DNA of 64,000 nt from Hydractinia symbiolongicarpus (Eukaryota; Cnidaria; Hydrozoa; Anthoathecata; Hydractiniidae), in the NCBI RefSeq assembly GCF_029227915.1, contig NC_079882.1, forward strand, positions 32,542,001-32,606,000, in the 5' to 3' direction. The translations under genes and the position numbers were made by a program. Positions 48,411 through 61,880 of this stretch are shown here, in pieces. The notes beneath the pieces were generated by a model. That model searched no databases, was not told the DNA's origin, and saw only the letters and a list, made by a program, of their open reading frames with translations. Position 1 is the stretch's first letter. Every line of letters starts with the position of its first letter.

Positions 48411-49955
48411 AATAAAAGCAGTTTAAGCGCCGGCAAACGAAAACCTGCGATTTCCCTAAATCCCGGACTCGGCCCGTATAGTCAAAAGTATACAAAGAAA
48501 GTACCCAGGGAGTAAACTCTTTTCCAGAACGATTTTTTAAATTATTTTTTCACCACTAAAACGCATAAGACTTGTAGTTTTTAAAAATGTTTTCATTTTT
48601 GATGAGACGCTGAATAAAAGAAGTTTAATCGCCGGCAAACGAAAACCCGCGATTTCCCGTAAATCCCTTGCTTGGCCCGTATAGTCAAAAGTATACAAAG
48701 AAAGTACCCAGGGAGTAAACTCATTTCCCGAACGATTTTTTATATTATTTTTTTACCACTAAACGCATGAGACTTGTAGTTTTCAAAAATATTTTCATAT
48801 TTGATGGGACGCTGAAGAAAAGAAGTTTAATCGCCGGCAAACGAAAACCCGCGATTTCCCGTAAATCCCGGGCTTGGCCCGTATAGTCAAAAGTATACAA
48901 AGAAAGTACCCAGGGAGTAAACTCATTCCCCGAACGATTTTTTAAATTACTATTTCACCACTAAAACGCATGAGACTTGTAGTTTTTAAAAATGTTTTCA
49001 TTTTTGATGAGACGCTGAATAAAAGAAGTTTAATCGCCCGCAAACGAAAACCTGCGATTTCCCGTAAATCCTGGACTTGGCCCGTATAGTCGAATGTATA
49101 CAAAGAAAGTACCTAGGGAGTAAACTCATTTCCCGAACGATTTTTTAAATTACTTTTTCACCACTAAAACGCATGAGACTTGTAGTTTTCAAAAATGTTT
49201 TCATTTTTGATGAGACGCTGAATAAAAGCAGTTTAATCGCCGGCAAACGAAAACCTGCGATTTCCCTAAATGCCGGACTCGGCCCGTATAGTCAAAAGTA
49301 TACAAAGAAAGTACCCAGGGAGTAAACTCATTTCCAGAACGATTTTTTAAATTATTTTTTCACCACTAAAACGCATAAGACTTGTAGTTTTTAAAAATGT
49401 TTTCATTTTTGATGAGACGCTGAATAAAAGAAGTTTAATCGCCGGCAAACGAAAACCCGCGATTTCCCGTAAATCCCGGGCTTGGCTCGTATAGTCAAAA
49501 GTATACAAAGAAAGTACCCATGGAGTAAACTCATTTCCCGAACGATTTTTTATATTATTTTTTTTACCACTAAACGCATGAGACTTGTAGTTTTCAAAAA
49601 TATTTTCATATTTGATGGGACGCTGAATAAAAGAAGTTTAATCGCCGGCAAACGAAAACCTGCGATTTCCCGTAAATCTTGGACTCGGCCCGTATAGTCA
49701 AAAGTATACAAAGAAAGTACCCAGGGAGTAAACTCATTTCCCGAACGATTTTTTAAATTATTTTTTCACCACTAAAACGCATGAGACTTGTAGTTGTCAA
49801 AAATGTTTTCATTTTTGATGAGACGCTTAATGAAAGAGGTTTAATCGCCGGCTAACGAAATCCCGCGTTTTCCCGTAAATCCGGGGCTTGGCCCGTATAG
49901 TCGAATGTATACAAAGAAAGTACCCAGGGAGTAATCTCACCTTCCGAACGATTTT
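48411..49955 (+). repeat. Satellite without a clear HOR
   Basis: About seven to eight monomers of mixed subtype. They include diverged TATATTA/CATATTTGATGGGACG units near 48740 and 49550 and an AATGAAAGAGGTTTAATC unit near 49830. Small oddities are TACCTAGGGAG (about 49111) and ACCCATGGAGTAAAC (about 49515). I see no inserted element or gene. Confidence 0.8.
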
Positions 49956-52900
49956 TTAATTTTCTTTTTCACCACTAAAACGCATGAGACTTGTAGTTTG
50001 TAAAAATGTTTTCATTTTTGATGAGACGCTGAATAAAAGAAGTTTAATCGCCGGCAAACGAAAACCTGCGATTTCCCGTAAATCCTGGGCTCGGCCCGTA
50101 TAGTCAAAAGTATACAAAGAAAGTACCCAGGGAGTAAACTCATTTCCCAAACGATTTTTAAATTATTATTTCACCATTAAAACGCATGAGACTTGTAGTT
50201 TTCAAGAATGTTTTCATTTTTGATGAGACGCTGAATAAAAGCAGTTTAATTGCCGGCAAACGGAAACCAGCGATTTCCCGTAAATCCCGGGCTTGGCACG
50301 TATAGTCGAATGTATACAAAGAAAGTACCCTGTGAGTAAACTCATTTCCAGTACGATTTTTTAAATTATTTTTTCCCCACTAAAAGGCGTAAGACTTGTA
50401 GTTTTTAAAAATGTTTTCATTTTTAATGAGACGCTGAATAAAAGAAGTTTAATCGCCGGCAAACGAAAACCCGCGATTTCCCGTAAATCCCGGGCTTGGC
50501 CCGTATAGTCAAAAGTATACAAAGAAAGTACCCAGGGAGTAAACTCACTTCCCGAACGATTTTTTAAATTACTTTTTCACCACTAAAACGCATGAGACTT
50601 GTAGTTTGTAAAAATGTTTTCATTTTTGATGAGACGCTGAATAAAAGAAGTTTAATCGCCGGCAAACGAAAACCTGCGATTTCCCGTAAATCCTGGGCTC
50701 AGCCCGTATAGTCAAAAGTATACAAAGAAAGTACCCAGGGAGTAAACTCATTTCCCAAACGTTTTTTAAATTATTATTTCACCATTAAAACGCATGAGAC
50801 TTGTAGTTTTCAAGAATGTTTTCATTTTTGATGAGACGCTGAATAAAAGCAGTTTAATTGCCGGCAAACGGAAACCAGCGATTTCCCGTAAATCCCGGGC
50901 TTGGCACGTATAGTCGAATGTATACAAAGAAAGTACCCTGTGAGTAAACTCATTTCCAGGACGATTTTTAAAATTATTTTTTCCCCACTAAAACGCGTAA
51001 GACTTGTAGTTTTTAAAAATGTTTTCATTTTTAATGAGACGCTGAATAAAAGAAGTTTAATCGCCGGCAAACGAAAACCCGCGATTTCCCGTAAATCCCG
51101 GCTTGGCCCGTATAGTCAAAAGTATACAAAGAAAGTACCCAGGGAGTAAACTCATTTCCCGAACGATTTTTTAAATTATTTTTCCACCACTAAAGCGCAT
51201 GAGACTTGTAGTTTTCAAAAATGTTTTCATTTTTGATGAGACGCTGAATAAAAGAAGTTTAATCGCCGGCAAACGAAAACCTGCGATTTCCCTAAATCCC
51301 GGACTCGGCCTGTATAGTCAAAAGTATACAAAGAAAGTACCCAGGGAGTAAACTCATTTCCCAAACGTTTTTTAAATTATTATTTCACCATTAAAACGCA
51401 TGAGACTTGTAGTTTTCAAGAATGTTTTCATTTTTGATGAGACGCTGAATAAAAGCAGTTTAATTGCCGGCAAACGGAAACCAGCGATTTCCCGTAAATC
51501 CCGGGCTTGGCACGTATAGTCGAATGTATACAAAGAAAGTACCCTGTGAGTAAACTCATTTCCAGGACGATTTTTTAAATTATTTTTTCCCCACTAAAAC
51601 GCGTAAGACTTGTAGTTTTTAAAAATGTTTTCATTTTTAATGAGACGCTGAATAAAAGAAGTTTAATCGCCGGCAAACGAAAACCCGCGATTTCCCGTAA
51701 ATCCCGGCTTGGCCCGTATAGTCAAAAGTATACAAAGAAAGTACCCAGGGAGTAAACTCATTTCCCGAACGATTTTTTAAATTATTTTTCCACCACTAAA
51801 GCGCATGAGACTTGTAGTTTTCAAAAATGTTTTCATTTTTGATGAGACGCTGAATAAAAGAAGTTTAATCGCCGGCAAACGAAAACCTGCGATTTCCCTA
51901 AATCCCGGACTCGGCCTGTATAGTCAAAAGTATACAAAGAAAGTACCCAGGGAGTAAACTCATTTCCAGAACGATTTTTCAAATTATTTTTTCACCACTA
52001 AAACGCATAAGACTTGTAGTTTTTAAAAATGTTTTCATTTTTGATGAGACGCTGAATAAAAGAAGTTTAATCGCCGGCAAACGTAAACCCGTGATTTCCC
52101 GTAAATCCCGGCTTGGCCCGTATAGTCAAAAGTATACAAAGAAAGTACCCCTGGAGTAAACTCATTTCCCGAACGATTTTTTAAATTATTTTTTCACCAC
52201 TAAAACGCATAAGACTTGTAGTTTTCAAAAATGTTTTCATTTTTGATGAGACGCTGAATAAAAGAAGTTTAATCGCCGGCAAACGAAAACCCGCGATTTC
52301 CCGTAAATCCCGGGCTTGGCCCGTATAGTCAAAAGTATACAAAGAAAGTACCCAGGGAGTAAACTCACTTCCCGAACGATTTTTTAAATTACTTTTTCAC
52401 CACTAAAACGCATGAGACTTGTAGTTTGTAAAAATGTTTTCATTTTTGATGAGACGCTGAATAAAAGAAGTTTAATCGCCGGCAAACGAAAACCTGCGAT
52501 TTCCCGTAAATCCTGGGCTCGGCCCGTATAGTCAAAAGTATACAAAGAAAGTACCCAGGGAGTAAACTCATTTCCCAAACGTTTTTTAAATTAATATTTC
52601 TCCATTAAAACGCATGAGACTTGTAGTTTTCAAGAATGTTTTCATTTTTGATGAGACGCTGAATAAAAGCAGTTTAATTGCCGGCAAACGGAAACCAGCG
52701 ATTTCCCGTAAATCCCGGGCTTGGCACGTATAGTCGAATGTATACAAAGAAAGTACCCTGTGAGTAAACTCATTTCCAGGACGATTTTTTAAATTATTTT
52801 TTCCCCACTAAAACGCGTAAGACTTGTAGTTTTTAAAAATGTTTTCATTTTTAATGAGACGCTGAATAAAAGAAGTTTAATCGCCGGCAAACGAAAACCC

Positions 52901-55900
52901 GCGATTTCCCGTAAATCCCGGGCTTGGCCCGTATAGTCAAAAGTATACAAAGAAAGTACCCAGGGAGTAAACTCACTTCCCGAACGATTTTTTAAATTAC
53001 TTTTTCACCACTAAAACGCATGAGACTTGTAGTTTGTAAAAATGTTTTCATTTTTGATGAGACGCTGAATAAAAGAAGTTTAATCGCCGGCAAACGAAAA
53101 CCTGCGATTTCCCGTAATTCCTGGGCTCAGCCCGTATAGTCAAAAGTATACAAAGAAAGTACCCAGGGAGTAAACTCATTTCCCAAACGTTTTTTAAATT
53201 ATTATTTCACCATTAAAACGCATGAGACTTGTAGTTTTCAAGAATGTTTTCATTTTTGATGAGACGCTGAATAAAAGCAGTTTAATTGCCGGCAAACGGA
53301 AACCAGCGATTTCCCGTAAATCCCGGGCTTGGCACGTATAGTCGAATGTATACAAAGAAAGTACCCTGTGAGTAAACTCATTTCCAGGACGATTTTTTAA
53401 ATTATTTTTTCCCCACTAAAACGCGTAAGACTTGTAGTTTTTAAAAATGTTTTCATTTTTAATGAGACGCTGAATAAAAGAAGTTTAATCGCCGGCAAAC
53501 GAAAACCCGCAATTTCCCGTAAATCCCGGCTTGGCCCGTATAGTCAAAAGTATACAAAGAAAGTACCCAGGGAGTAAACTCATTTCCCGAACGATTTTTT
53601 AAATTATTTTTTCACCACTAAAGCGCATGAGACTTGTAGTTTTCAAAAATGTTTTCATTTTTGATGAGACGCTGAATAAAAGAAGTTTAATCGCCGGCAA
53701 ACGAAAACCTGCGATTTCCCTAAATCCCGGACTCGGCCTGTATAGTCAAAAGTATACAAAGAAAGTACCCAGGGAGTAAACTCATTTCCCAAACGTTTTT
53801 TAAATTATTATTTCACCATTAAAACGCATGAGACTTGTAGTTTTCAAGAATGTTTTCATTTTTGATGAGACGCTGAATAAAAGCAGTTTAATTGCCGGCA
53901 AACGGAAACCAGCGATTTCCCGTAAATCCCGGGCTTGGCACGTATAGTGGAATGTATACAAAGAAAGTACCCTGTGAGTAAACTCATTTCCAGGACGATT
54001 TTTTAAATTATTTTTTCCCCACTAAAACGCGTAAGACTTGTAGTTTTTAAAAATGTTTTCATTTTTAATGAGACGCTGAATAAAAGAAGTTTAATCGCCG
54101 GCAAACGAAAACCCGCGATTTCCCGTAAATCCCGGCTTGGCCCGTATAGTCAAAAGTATACAAAGAAAGTACCCAGGGAGTAAACTCATTTCCCGAACGA
54201 TTTTTTAAATTATTTTTCCACCACTAAAGCGCATGAGACTTGTAGTTTTCAAAAATGTTTTCATTTTTGATGAGACGCTGAATAAAAGAAGTTTAATCGC
54301 CGGCAAACGAAAACCTGCGATTTCCCTAAATCCCGGACTCGGCCTGTATAGTCAAAAGTATACAAAGAAAGTACCCAGGGAGTAAACTCATTTCCAGAAC
54401 GATTTTTCAAATTATTTTTTCACCACTAAAACGCATAAGACTTGTAGTTTTTAAAAATGTTTTCATTTTTGATGAGACGCTGAATAAAAGAAGTTTAATC
54501 GCCGGCAAACGTAAACCCGTGATTTCCCGTAAATCCCGGCTTGGCCCGTATAGTCAAAAGTATACAAAGAAAGTACCCCTGGAGTAAACTCATTTCCCGA
54601 ACGATTTTTTAAATTATTTTTTCACCACTAAAACGCATAAGACTTGTAGTTTTCAAAAATGTTTTCATTTTTGATGAGACGCTGAATAAAAGAAGTTTAA
54701 TCGCCGGCAAACGAAAACCCGCGATTTCCCGTAAATCCCGGGCTTGGCCCGTATAGTCAAAAGTATACAAAGAAAGTACCCAGGGAGTAAACTCACTTCC
54801 CGAACGATTTTTTAAATTACTTTTTCACCACTAAAACGCATGAGACTTGTAGTTTGTAAAAATGTTTTCATTTTTGATGAGACGCTGAATAAAAGAAGTT
54901 TAATCGCCGGCAAACGAAAACCTGCGATTTCCCGTAAATCCTGGGCTCGGCCCGTATAGTCAAAAGTATACAAAGAAAGTACCCAGGGAGTAAACTCATT
55001 TCCCAAACGTTTTTTAAATTAATATTTCACCATTAAAACGCATGAGACTTGTAGTTTTCAAGAATGTTTTCATTTTTGATGAGACGCTGAATAAAAGCAG
55101 TTTAATTGCCGGCAAACGGAAACCAGCGATTTCCCGTAAATCCCGGGCTTGGCACGTATAGTCGAATGTATACAAAGAAAGTACCCTGTGAGTAAACTCA
55201 TTTCCACGACGATTTTTTAAATTATTTTTTCCCCACTAAAACGCGTAAGACTTGTAGTTTTTAAAAATGTTTTCATTTTTAATGAGACGCTGAATAAAAG
55301 AAGTTTAATCGCCGGCAAACGAAAACCCGCGATTTCCCGTAAATCCCGGGCTTGGCCCGTATAGTCAAAAGTATACAAAGAAAGTACCCAGGGAGTAAAC
55401 TCACTTCCCGAACGATTTTTTAAATTACTTTTTCACCACTAAAACGCATGAGACTTGTAGTTTGTAAAAATGTTTTCATTTTTGATGAGACGCTGAATAA
55501 AAGAAGTTTAATCGCCGGCAAACGAAAACCTGCGATTTCCCGTAAATCCTGGGCTCAGCCCGTATAGTCAAAAGTATACAAAGAAAGTACCCAGGGAGTA
55601 AACTCATTTCCCAAACGTTTTTTAAATTATTATTTCACCATTAAAACGCATGAGACTTGTAGTTTTCAAGAATGTTTTCATTTTTGATGAGACGCTGAAT
55701 AAAAGCAGTTTAATTGCCGGCAAACGGAAACCAGCGATTTCCCGTAAATCCCGGGCTTGGCACGTATAGTCGAATGTATACAAAGAAAGTACCCTGTGAG
55801 TAAACTCATTTCCAGGACGATTTTTTAAATTATTTTTTCCCCACTAAAACGCGTAAGACTTGTAGTTTTTAAAAATGTTTTCATTTTTAATGAGACGCTG

Positions 55901-58900
55901 AATAAAAGAAGTTTAATCGCCGGCAAACGAAAACCCGCAATTTCCCGTAAATCCCGGCTTGGCCCGTATAGTCAAAAGTATACAAAGAAAGTACCCAGGG
56001 AGTAAACTCATTTCCCGAACGATTTTTTAAATTATTTTTTCACCACTAAAGCGCATGAGACTTGTAGTTTTCAAAAATGTTTTCATTTTTGATGAGACGC
56101 TGAATAAAAGAAGTTTACTCGCCGGCAAACGAAAACCTGCGATTTCCCTAAATCCCGGACTCGGCCTGTACAGTCAAAAGTATACAAAGAAAGTACCCAG
56201 GGAGTAAACTCATTTCCAGAACGATTTTTTAAATTATTTTTTCACCACTAAAACGCATAAGACTTGTAGTTTTTAAAAATGTTTTCATTTTTGATGAGAC
56301 GCTGAATAAAAGAAGTTTAATCGCCGGCAAACGAAAACCCGCGATTTCCCGTAAATCCCGGCTTGGCCCGTATAGTCAAAAGTATACAAAGAAAGTACCC
56401 AGGGAGTAAACTCATTTCCCGAACGATTTTTTAAATTATTTTTTCACCACTAAAACGCATGAGACTTGTAGTTTTCAAAAATGTTTTCATTTTTGATGAG
56501 ACGCTGAATAAAAGCAGTTTAATCGCCGGCAAACGAAAACCTGCGATTTCCCTAAATCCCGGACTCGGCCCGTATAGTCAAAAGTATACAAAGAAAGTAC
56601 CCAGGGAGTAAACTCATTTCCCGAACGATTTTTTAAATTATTTTTTCACCACTAAAACGCATGAGACTTGTAGTTTTCAAAAATGTTTTCATTTTTGATG
56701 AGACGCTGAATAAAAGAAGTTTAATCGCCGGCAAACGTAAACCCGTGATTTCCCGTAAATCCCGGCTTGGCCCGTATAGTCAAAAGTATACAAAGAAAGT
56801 ACCCCTGGAGTAAACTCATTTCCCGAACGATTTTTTAAATTATTTTTTCACCACTAAAACGCATAAGACTTGTAGTTTTCAAAAATGTTTTCATTTTTGA
56901 TGAGACGCTGAATAAAAGAAGTTTAATCGCCGGCAAACGAAAACCCGCGATTTCCCGTAAATCCCGGGCTTGGCCCGTATAGTCAAAAGTATACAAAGAA
57001 AGTACCCAGGGAGTAAACTCACTTCCCGAACGATTTTTTAAATTACTTTTTCACCACTAAAACGCATGAGACTTGTAGTTTGTAAAAATGTTTTCATTTT
57101 TGATGAGACGCTGAATAAAAGAAGTTTAATCGCCGGCAAACGAAAACCTGCGATTTCCCGTAAATCCTGGGCTCGGCCCGTATAGTCAAAAGTATACAAA
57201 GAAAGTACCCAGGGAGTAAACTCATTTCCCAAACGTTTTTTAAATTAATATTTCACCATTAAAACGCATGAGACTTGTAGTTTTCAAGAATGTTTTCATT
57301 TTTGATGAGACGCTGAATAAAAGCAGTTTAATTGCCGGCAAACGGAAACCAGCGATTTCCCGTAAATCCCGGGCTTGGCACGTATAGTCGAATGTATACA
57401 AAGAAAGTACCCTGTGAGTAAACTCATTTCCAGGACGATTTTTTAAATTATTTTTTCCCCACTAAAACGCGTAAGACTTGTAGTTTTTAAAAATGTTTTC
57501 ATTTTTAATGAGACGCTGAATAAAAGAAGTTTAATCGCCGGCAAACGAAAACCCGCGATTTCCCGTAAATCCCGGGCTTGGCCCGTATAGTCAAAAGTAT
57601 ACAAAGAAAGTACCCAGGGAGTAAACTCACTTCCCGAACGATTTTTTAAATTACTTTTTCACCACTAAAACGCATGAGACTTGTAGTTTGTAAAAATGTT
57701 TTCATTTTTGATGAGACGCTGAATAAAAGAAGTTTAATCGCCGGCAAACGAAAACCTGCGATTTCCCGTAAATCCTGGGCTCAGCCCGTATAGTCAAAAG
57801 TATACAAAGAAAGTACCCAGGGAGTAAACTCATTTCCCAAACGTTTTTTAAATTATTATTTCACCATTAAAACGCATGAGACTTGTAGTTTTCAAGAATG
57901 TTTTCATTTTTGATGAGACGCTGAATAAAAGCAGTTTAATTGCCGGCAAACGGAAACCAGCGATTTCCCGTAAATCCCGGGCTTGGCACGTATAGTCGAA
58001 TGTATACAAAGAAAGTACCCTGTGAGTAAACTCATTTCCAGGACGATTTTTTAAATTATTTTTTCCCCACTAAAACGCGTAAGACTTGTAGTTTTTAAAA
58101 ATGTTTTCATTTTTAATGAGACGCTGAATAAAAGAAGTTTAATCGCCGGCAAACGAAAACCCGCAATTTCCCGTAAATCCCGGCTTGGCCCGTATAGTCA
58201 AAAGTATACAAAGAAAGTACCCAGGGAGTAAACTCATTTCCCGAACGATTTTTTAAATTATTTTTTCACCACTAAAGCGCATGAGACTTGTAGTTTTCAA
58301 AAATGTTTTCATTTTTGATGAGACGCTGAATAAAAGAAGTTTACTCGCCGGCAAACGAAAACCTGCGATTTCCCTAAATCCCGGACTCGGCCTGTACAGT
58401 CAAAAGTATACAAAGAAAGTACCCAGGGAGTAAACTCATTTCCAGAACGATTTTTTAAATTATTTTTTCACCACTAAAACGCATAAGACTTGTAGTTTTT
58501 AAAAATGTTTTCATTTTTGATGAGACGCTGAATAAAAGAAGTTTAATCGCCGGCAAACGAAAACCCGCGATTTCCCGTAAATCCCGGCTTGGCCCGTATA
58601 GTCAAAAGTATACAAAGAAAGTACCCAGGGAGTAAACTCATTTCCCGAACGATTTTTTAAATTATTTTTTCACCACTAAAACGCATGAGACTTGTAGTTT
58701 TCAAAAATGTTTTCATTTTTGATGAGATGCTGAATAAAAGCAGTTTAATCGCCGGCAAACGAAAACCTGCGATTTCCCTAAATCCCGGACTCGGCCCGTA
58801 TAGTCAAAAGTATACAAAGAAAGTACCCAGGGAGTAAACTCATTTCCCGAACGATTTTTTAAATTATTTTTTCACCACTAAAACGCATGAGACTTGTAGT

Positions 58901-58963
58901 TTTCAAAAATGTTTTCATTTTTGATGAGACGCTGAATAAAAGAAGTTTAATCGCCGGCAAACG
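49956..58963 (+). repeat. 12-mer/11-mer higher-order repeat, 2428 and 2226 bp, about four copies
   Basis: Phase points at 49956, 52384, 54812 and 57038 are offset by 2428, 2428 and 2226 bp; the last copy ends near 58963. Landmarks: ACCCCTGGAGTAAAC (about 52147/54575/56801), paired CACTTCCCGAACG units (about 50547, 52367, 52975, 54795, 55403, 57021, 57629) and AAGTTTACTCGCCGG with CCTGTACAGTC in the last two copies only (56111/58337). The change from 12 to 11 monomers occurs near 56200, where a different run of subtypes replaces part of the unit. The first copy differs at its head, TTAATTTTCTTTTTC. Confidence 0.9.
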
Positions 58964-60109
58964 AAAACCTGCGATTTCCCTAAATCCCGGACTCGGCCTG
59001 TATAGTCAAAAGTATACAAAGAAAGTACCCAGGGAGTAAACTCATTTCCCAAACGTTTTTTAAATTATTATTTCACCATTAAAACGCATGAGACTTGTAG
59101 TTTTCAAGAATGTTTTCATTTTTGATGAGACGCTGAATAAAAGCAGTTTAATTGCCGGCAAACGGAAACCAGCGATTTCCCGTAAATCCCGGGCTTGGCA
59201 CGTATAGTCGAATGTATACAAAGAAAGTACCCTGTGAGTAAACTCATTTCCAGGACGATTTTTTAAATTATTTTTTCCCCACTAAAACGCGTAAGACTTG
59301 TAGTTTTTAAAAATGTTTTCATTTTTAATGAGACGCTGAATAAAAGAAGTTTAATCGCCGGCAAACGAAAACCCGCAATTTCCCGTAAATCCCGGCTTGT
59401 CCCGTATAGTCAAAAGTATACAAAGAAAGTACCCAGGGAGTAAACTCATTTCCCGAACGATTTTTTAAATTATTTTTTCACCACTAAAGCGCATGAGACT
59501 TGTAGTTTTCAAAAATGTTTTCATTTTTGATGAGACGCTGAATAAAAGAAGTTTAATCGCCGGCAAACGAAAACCTGCGATTTCCCTAAATCCCGGACTC
59601 GGCCTGTATAGTCAAAAGTATACAAAGAAAGTACCCAGGGAGTAAACTCATTTCCAGAACGATTTTTTAAATTATTTTTTCACCACTAAAACGCATAAGA
59701 CTTGTAGTTTTTAAAAATGTTTTCATTTTTGATGAGACGCTGAATAAAAGAAGTTTAATCGCCGGCAAACGAAAACCCGCGATTTCCCGTGAATCCCGGC
59801 TTGGCCCGTATAGTCAAAAGTATACAAAGAAAGTACCCAGGGAGTAAACTCATTTCCCGAACGATTTTTTAAATTATTTTTTCACCACTAAAACGCATGA
59901 GACTTGTAGTTTTTAAAAATGTTTTCATTTTTGATGAGACGCTGAATAAAAGCAGTTTAATCGCCGGCAAACGAAAACCTGCGATTTCCCTAAATCCCGG
60001 ACTCGGCCCGTATAGTCAAAAGTATACAAAGAAAGTACCCAGGGAGTAAACTCATTTCCAGAACGATTTTTTAAATTGTTTTTTCACCACTAAAACGCAT
60101 AAGACTTGT
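58964..60109 (+). repeat. Satellite between the 12-mer and 5-mer HORs
   Basis: Five to six monomers whose order (CCCAAACGTTTTTT, TTTCCAGGACG with CGCGTAAG, CTAAAGCGCATGAG, CCAGAACG, CCCGAACG) echoes part of the 12-mer unit near 53780 and of the 11-mer near 56000. This suggests a rearranged fragment. Nothing other than satellite is present. Confidence 0.78.
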
Positions 60110-61880
60110 AGTTTTTAAAAATGTTTTCATTTTTGATGAGACGCTGAATAAAAGAAGATTAATCGCCGGCAAACGAAAACCCGCGATTTCCCGTAAATCC
60201 CGGGCTTGGCCCGTATAGTCAAAAGTATACAAAGAAAGTACCCAGGGAGTAAACTCATTTCCCGAACGATTTTTTAAATTATTTTTTCACCACTAAAACG
60301 CATGAGACTTGTAGTTTTCAAAAATGTTTTCATTTTTGATGAGACGCTGAATAAAAGAAGTTTAATCGCCGGCAAACGAAAACCCGCGATTTCCCGTAAA
60401 TCCCGGGCTTGGCCCGTATAGTCAAAAGTATACAAAGAAATTACCCAGGGAGTAAACTCATTTCCCGAACGATTTTTTAAATTACTTTTTCACTACTAAA
60501 ACGCATGAGACTTGTAGTTTTTAAAAATGTTTTCATTTTTGATGAGACGCTGAATAAAAGAAGTTTAATCGCCGGCAAACGAAAACCTGCGATTTTCCGT
60601 AAGTCCTGGACTCGGCCCGTATAGTCAAAAGTATACAAAGAAAGTACCCAGGGAGTAAACTCATTTCCCAAACGATTTTTTAAATTATTATTTCACCACA
60701 AAAACGCATGAGACTTGTAGTTTTTAAAAATGTTTTCATTTTTGATGAGACGCTGAATAAAAGAAGTTTAATCGCCGGCAAACGAAAATCCGCGATTTCC
60801 CGTAAATCCCGGCTTGGCCCGTATAGTCAAAAGTATACAAAGAAAGTACCCAGGGAGTAAACTCATTTCCCGAACGATTTTATTAATTATTTTTTCACCA
60901 CTAAAACGCATGAGACTTGTAGTTTTCAAAAATGTTTTCATTTTTGATGAGACGCTGAATAAAAGAAGTTTAATCGCCGGCAAACGAAAACCCGCGATTT
61001 CCCGTAAATCCCGGCTTGGCCCGTATAGTCAAAAGTATACAAAGAAAGTACCCAGGGAGTAAACTCATTTCCCGAACGATTTTTTAAATTATTTTTTCAC
61101 CACTAAAACGCATGAGACTTGTAGTTTTTAAAAATGTTTTCATTTTTGATGAGACGCTGAATAAAAGAAGATTAATCGCCGGCAAACGAAAACCCGCGAT
61201 TTCCCGTAAATCCCGGGCTTGGCCCGTATAGTCAAAAGTATACAAAGAAAGTACCCAGGGAGTAAACTCATTTCCCGAAGGATTTTTTAAATTATTTTTT
61301 CACCACTAAAACGCATGAGACTTGTAGTTTTCAAAAATGTTTTCATTTTTGATGAGACGCTGAATAAAAGAAGTTTAATCGCCGGCAAACGAAAACCCGC
61401 GATTTCCCGTAAATCCCGGGCTTGGCCCGTATAGTCAAAAGTATACAAAGAAATTACCCAGGGAGTAAACTCATTTCCCGAACGATTTTTTAAATTACTT
61501 TTTCACTACTAAAACGCATGAGACTTGTAGTTTTTAAAAATGTTTTCATTTTTGATGAGACGCTGAATAAAAGAAGTTTAATCGCCGGCAAACGAAAACC
61601 TGCGATTTTCCGTAAGTCCTGGACTCGGCCCGTATAGTCAAAAGTATACAAAGAAAGTACCCAGGGAGTAAACTCATTTCCCAAACGATTTTTTAAATTA
61701 TTATTTTACCACAAAAACGCATGAGACTTGTAGTTTTCAAAAATGTTTTCATTTTTGATGAGACGCTGAATAAAAGAAGTTTAATCGCCGGCAAACGAAA
61801 ATCCGCGATTTCCCGTAAATCCCGGCTTGGCCCGTATAGTCAAAAGTATACAAAGAAAGTACCCAGGGAGTAAACTCATT
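60110..61880 (+). repeat. Pentamer higher-order repeat, 1013 bp, about 1.75 copies
   Basis: Copies about 60110-61122 and 61123-61880. AGAAGATTAATCGCCGG occurs near 60154 and 61167, AAGAAATTACCCAGG at about 60436 and 61449, and ATTTTCCGTAAGTCCTGG at about 60592 and 61605. Monomers of this region are closer to the consensus than elsewhere in the window. Confidence 0.85.

Noticed and set aside
49482-49697. 71- and 82-codon frames reading MARIVKSIQRKYP on the strand giving plus-sense satellite
   Set aside because: The opposite-strand reading of the same monomer, present in both blocks 2 and 3 wherever a few stop codons are mutated. Two overlapping antisense frames with repeated sequence are not evidence of genes.
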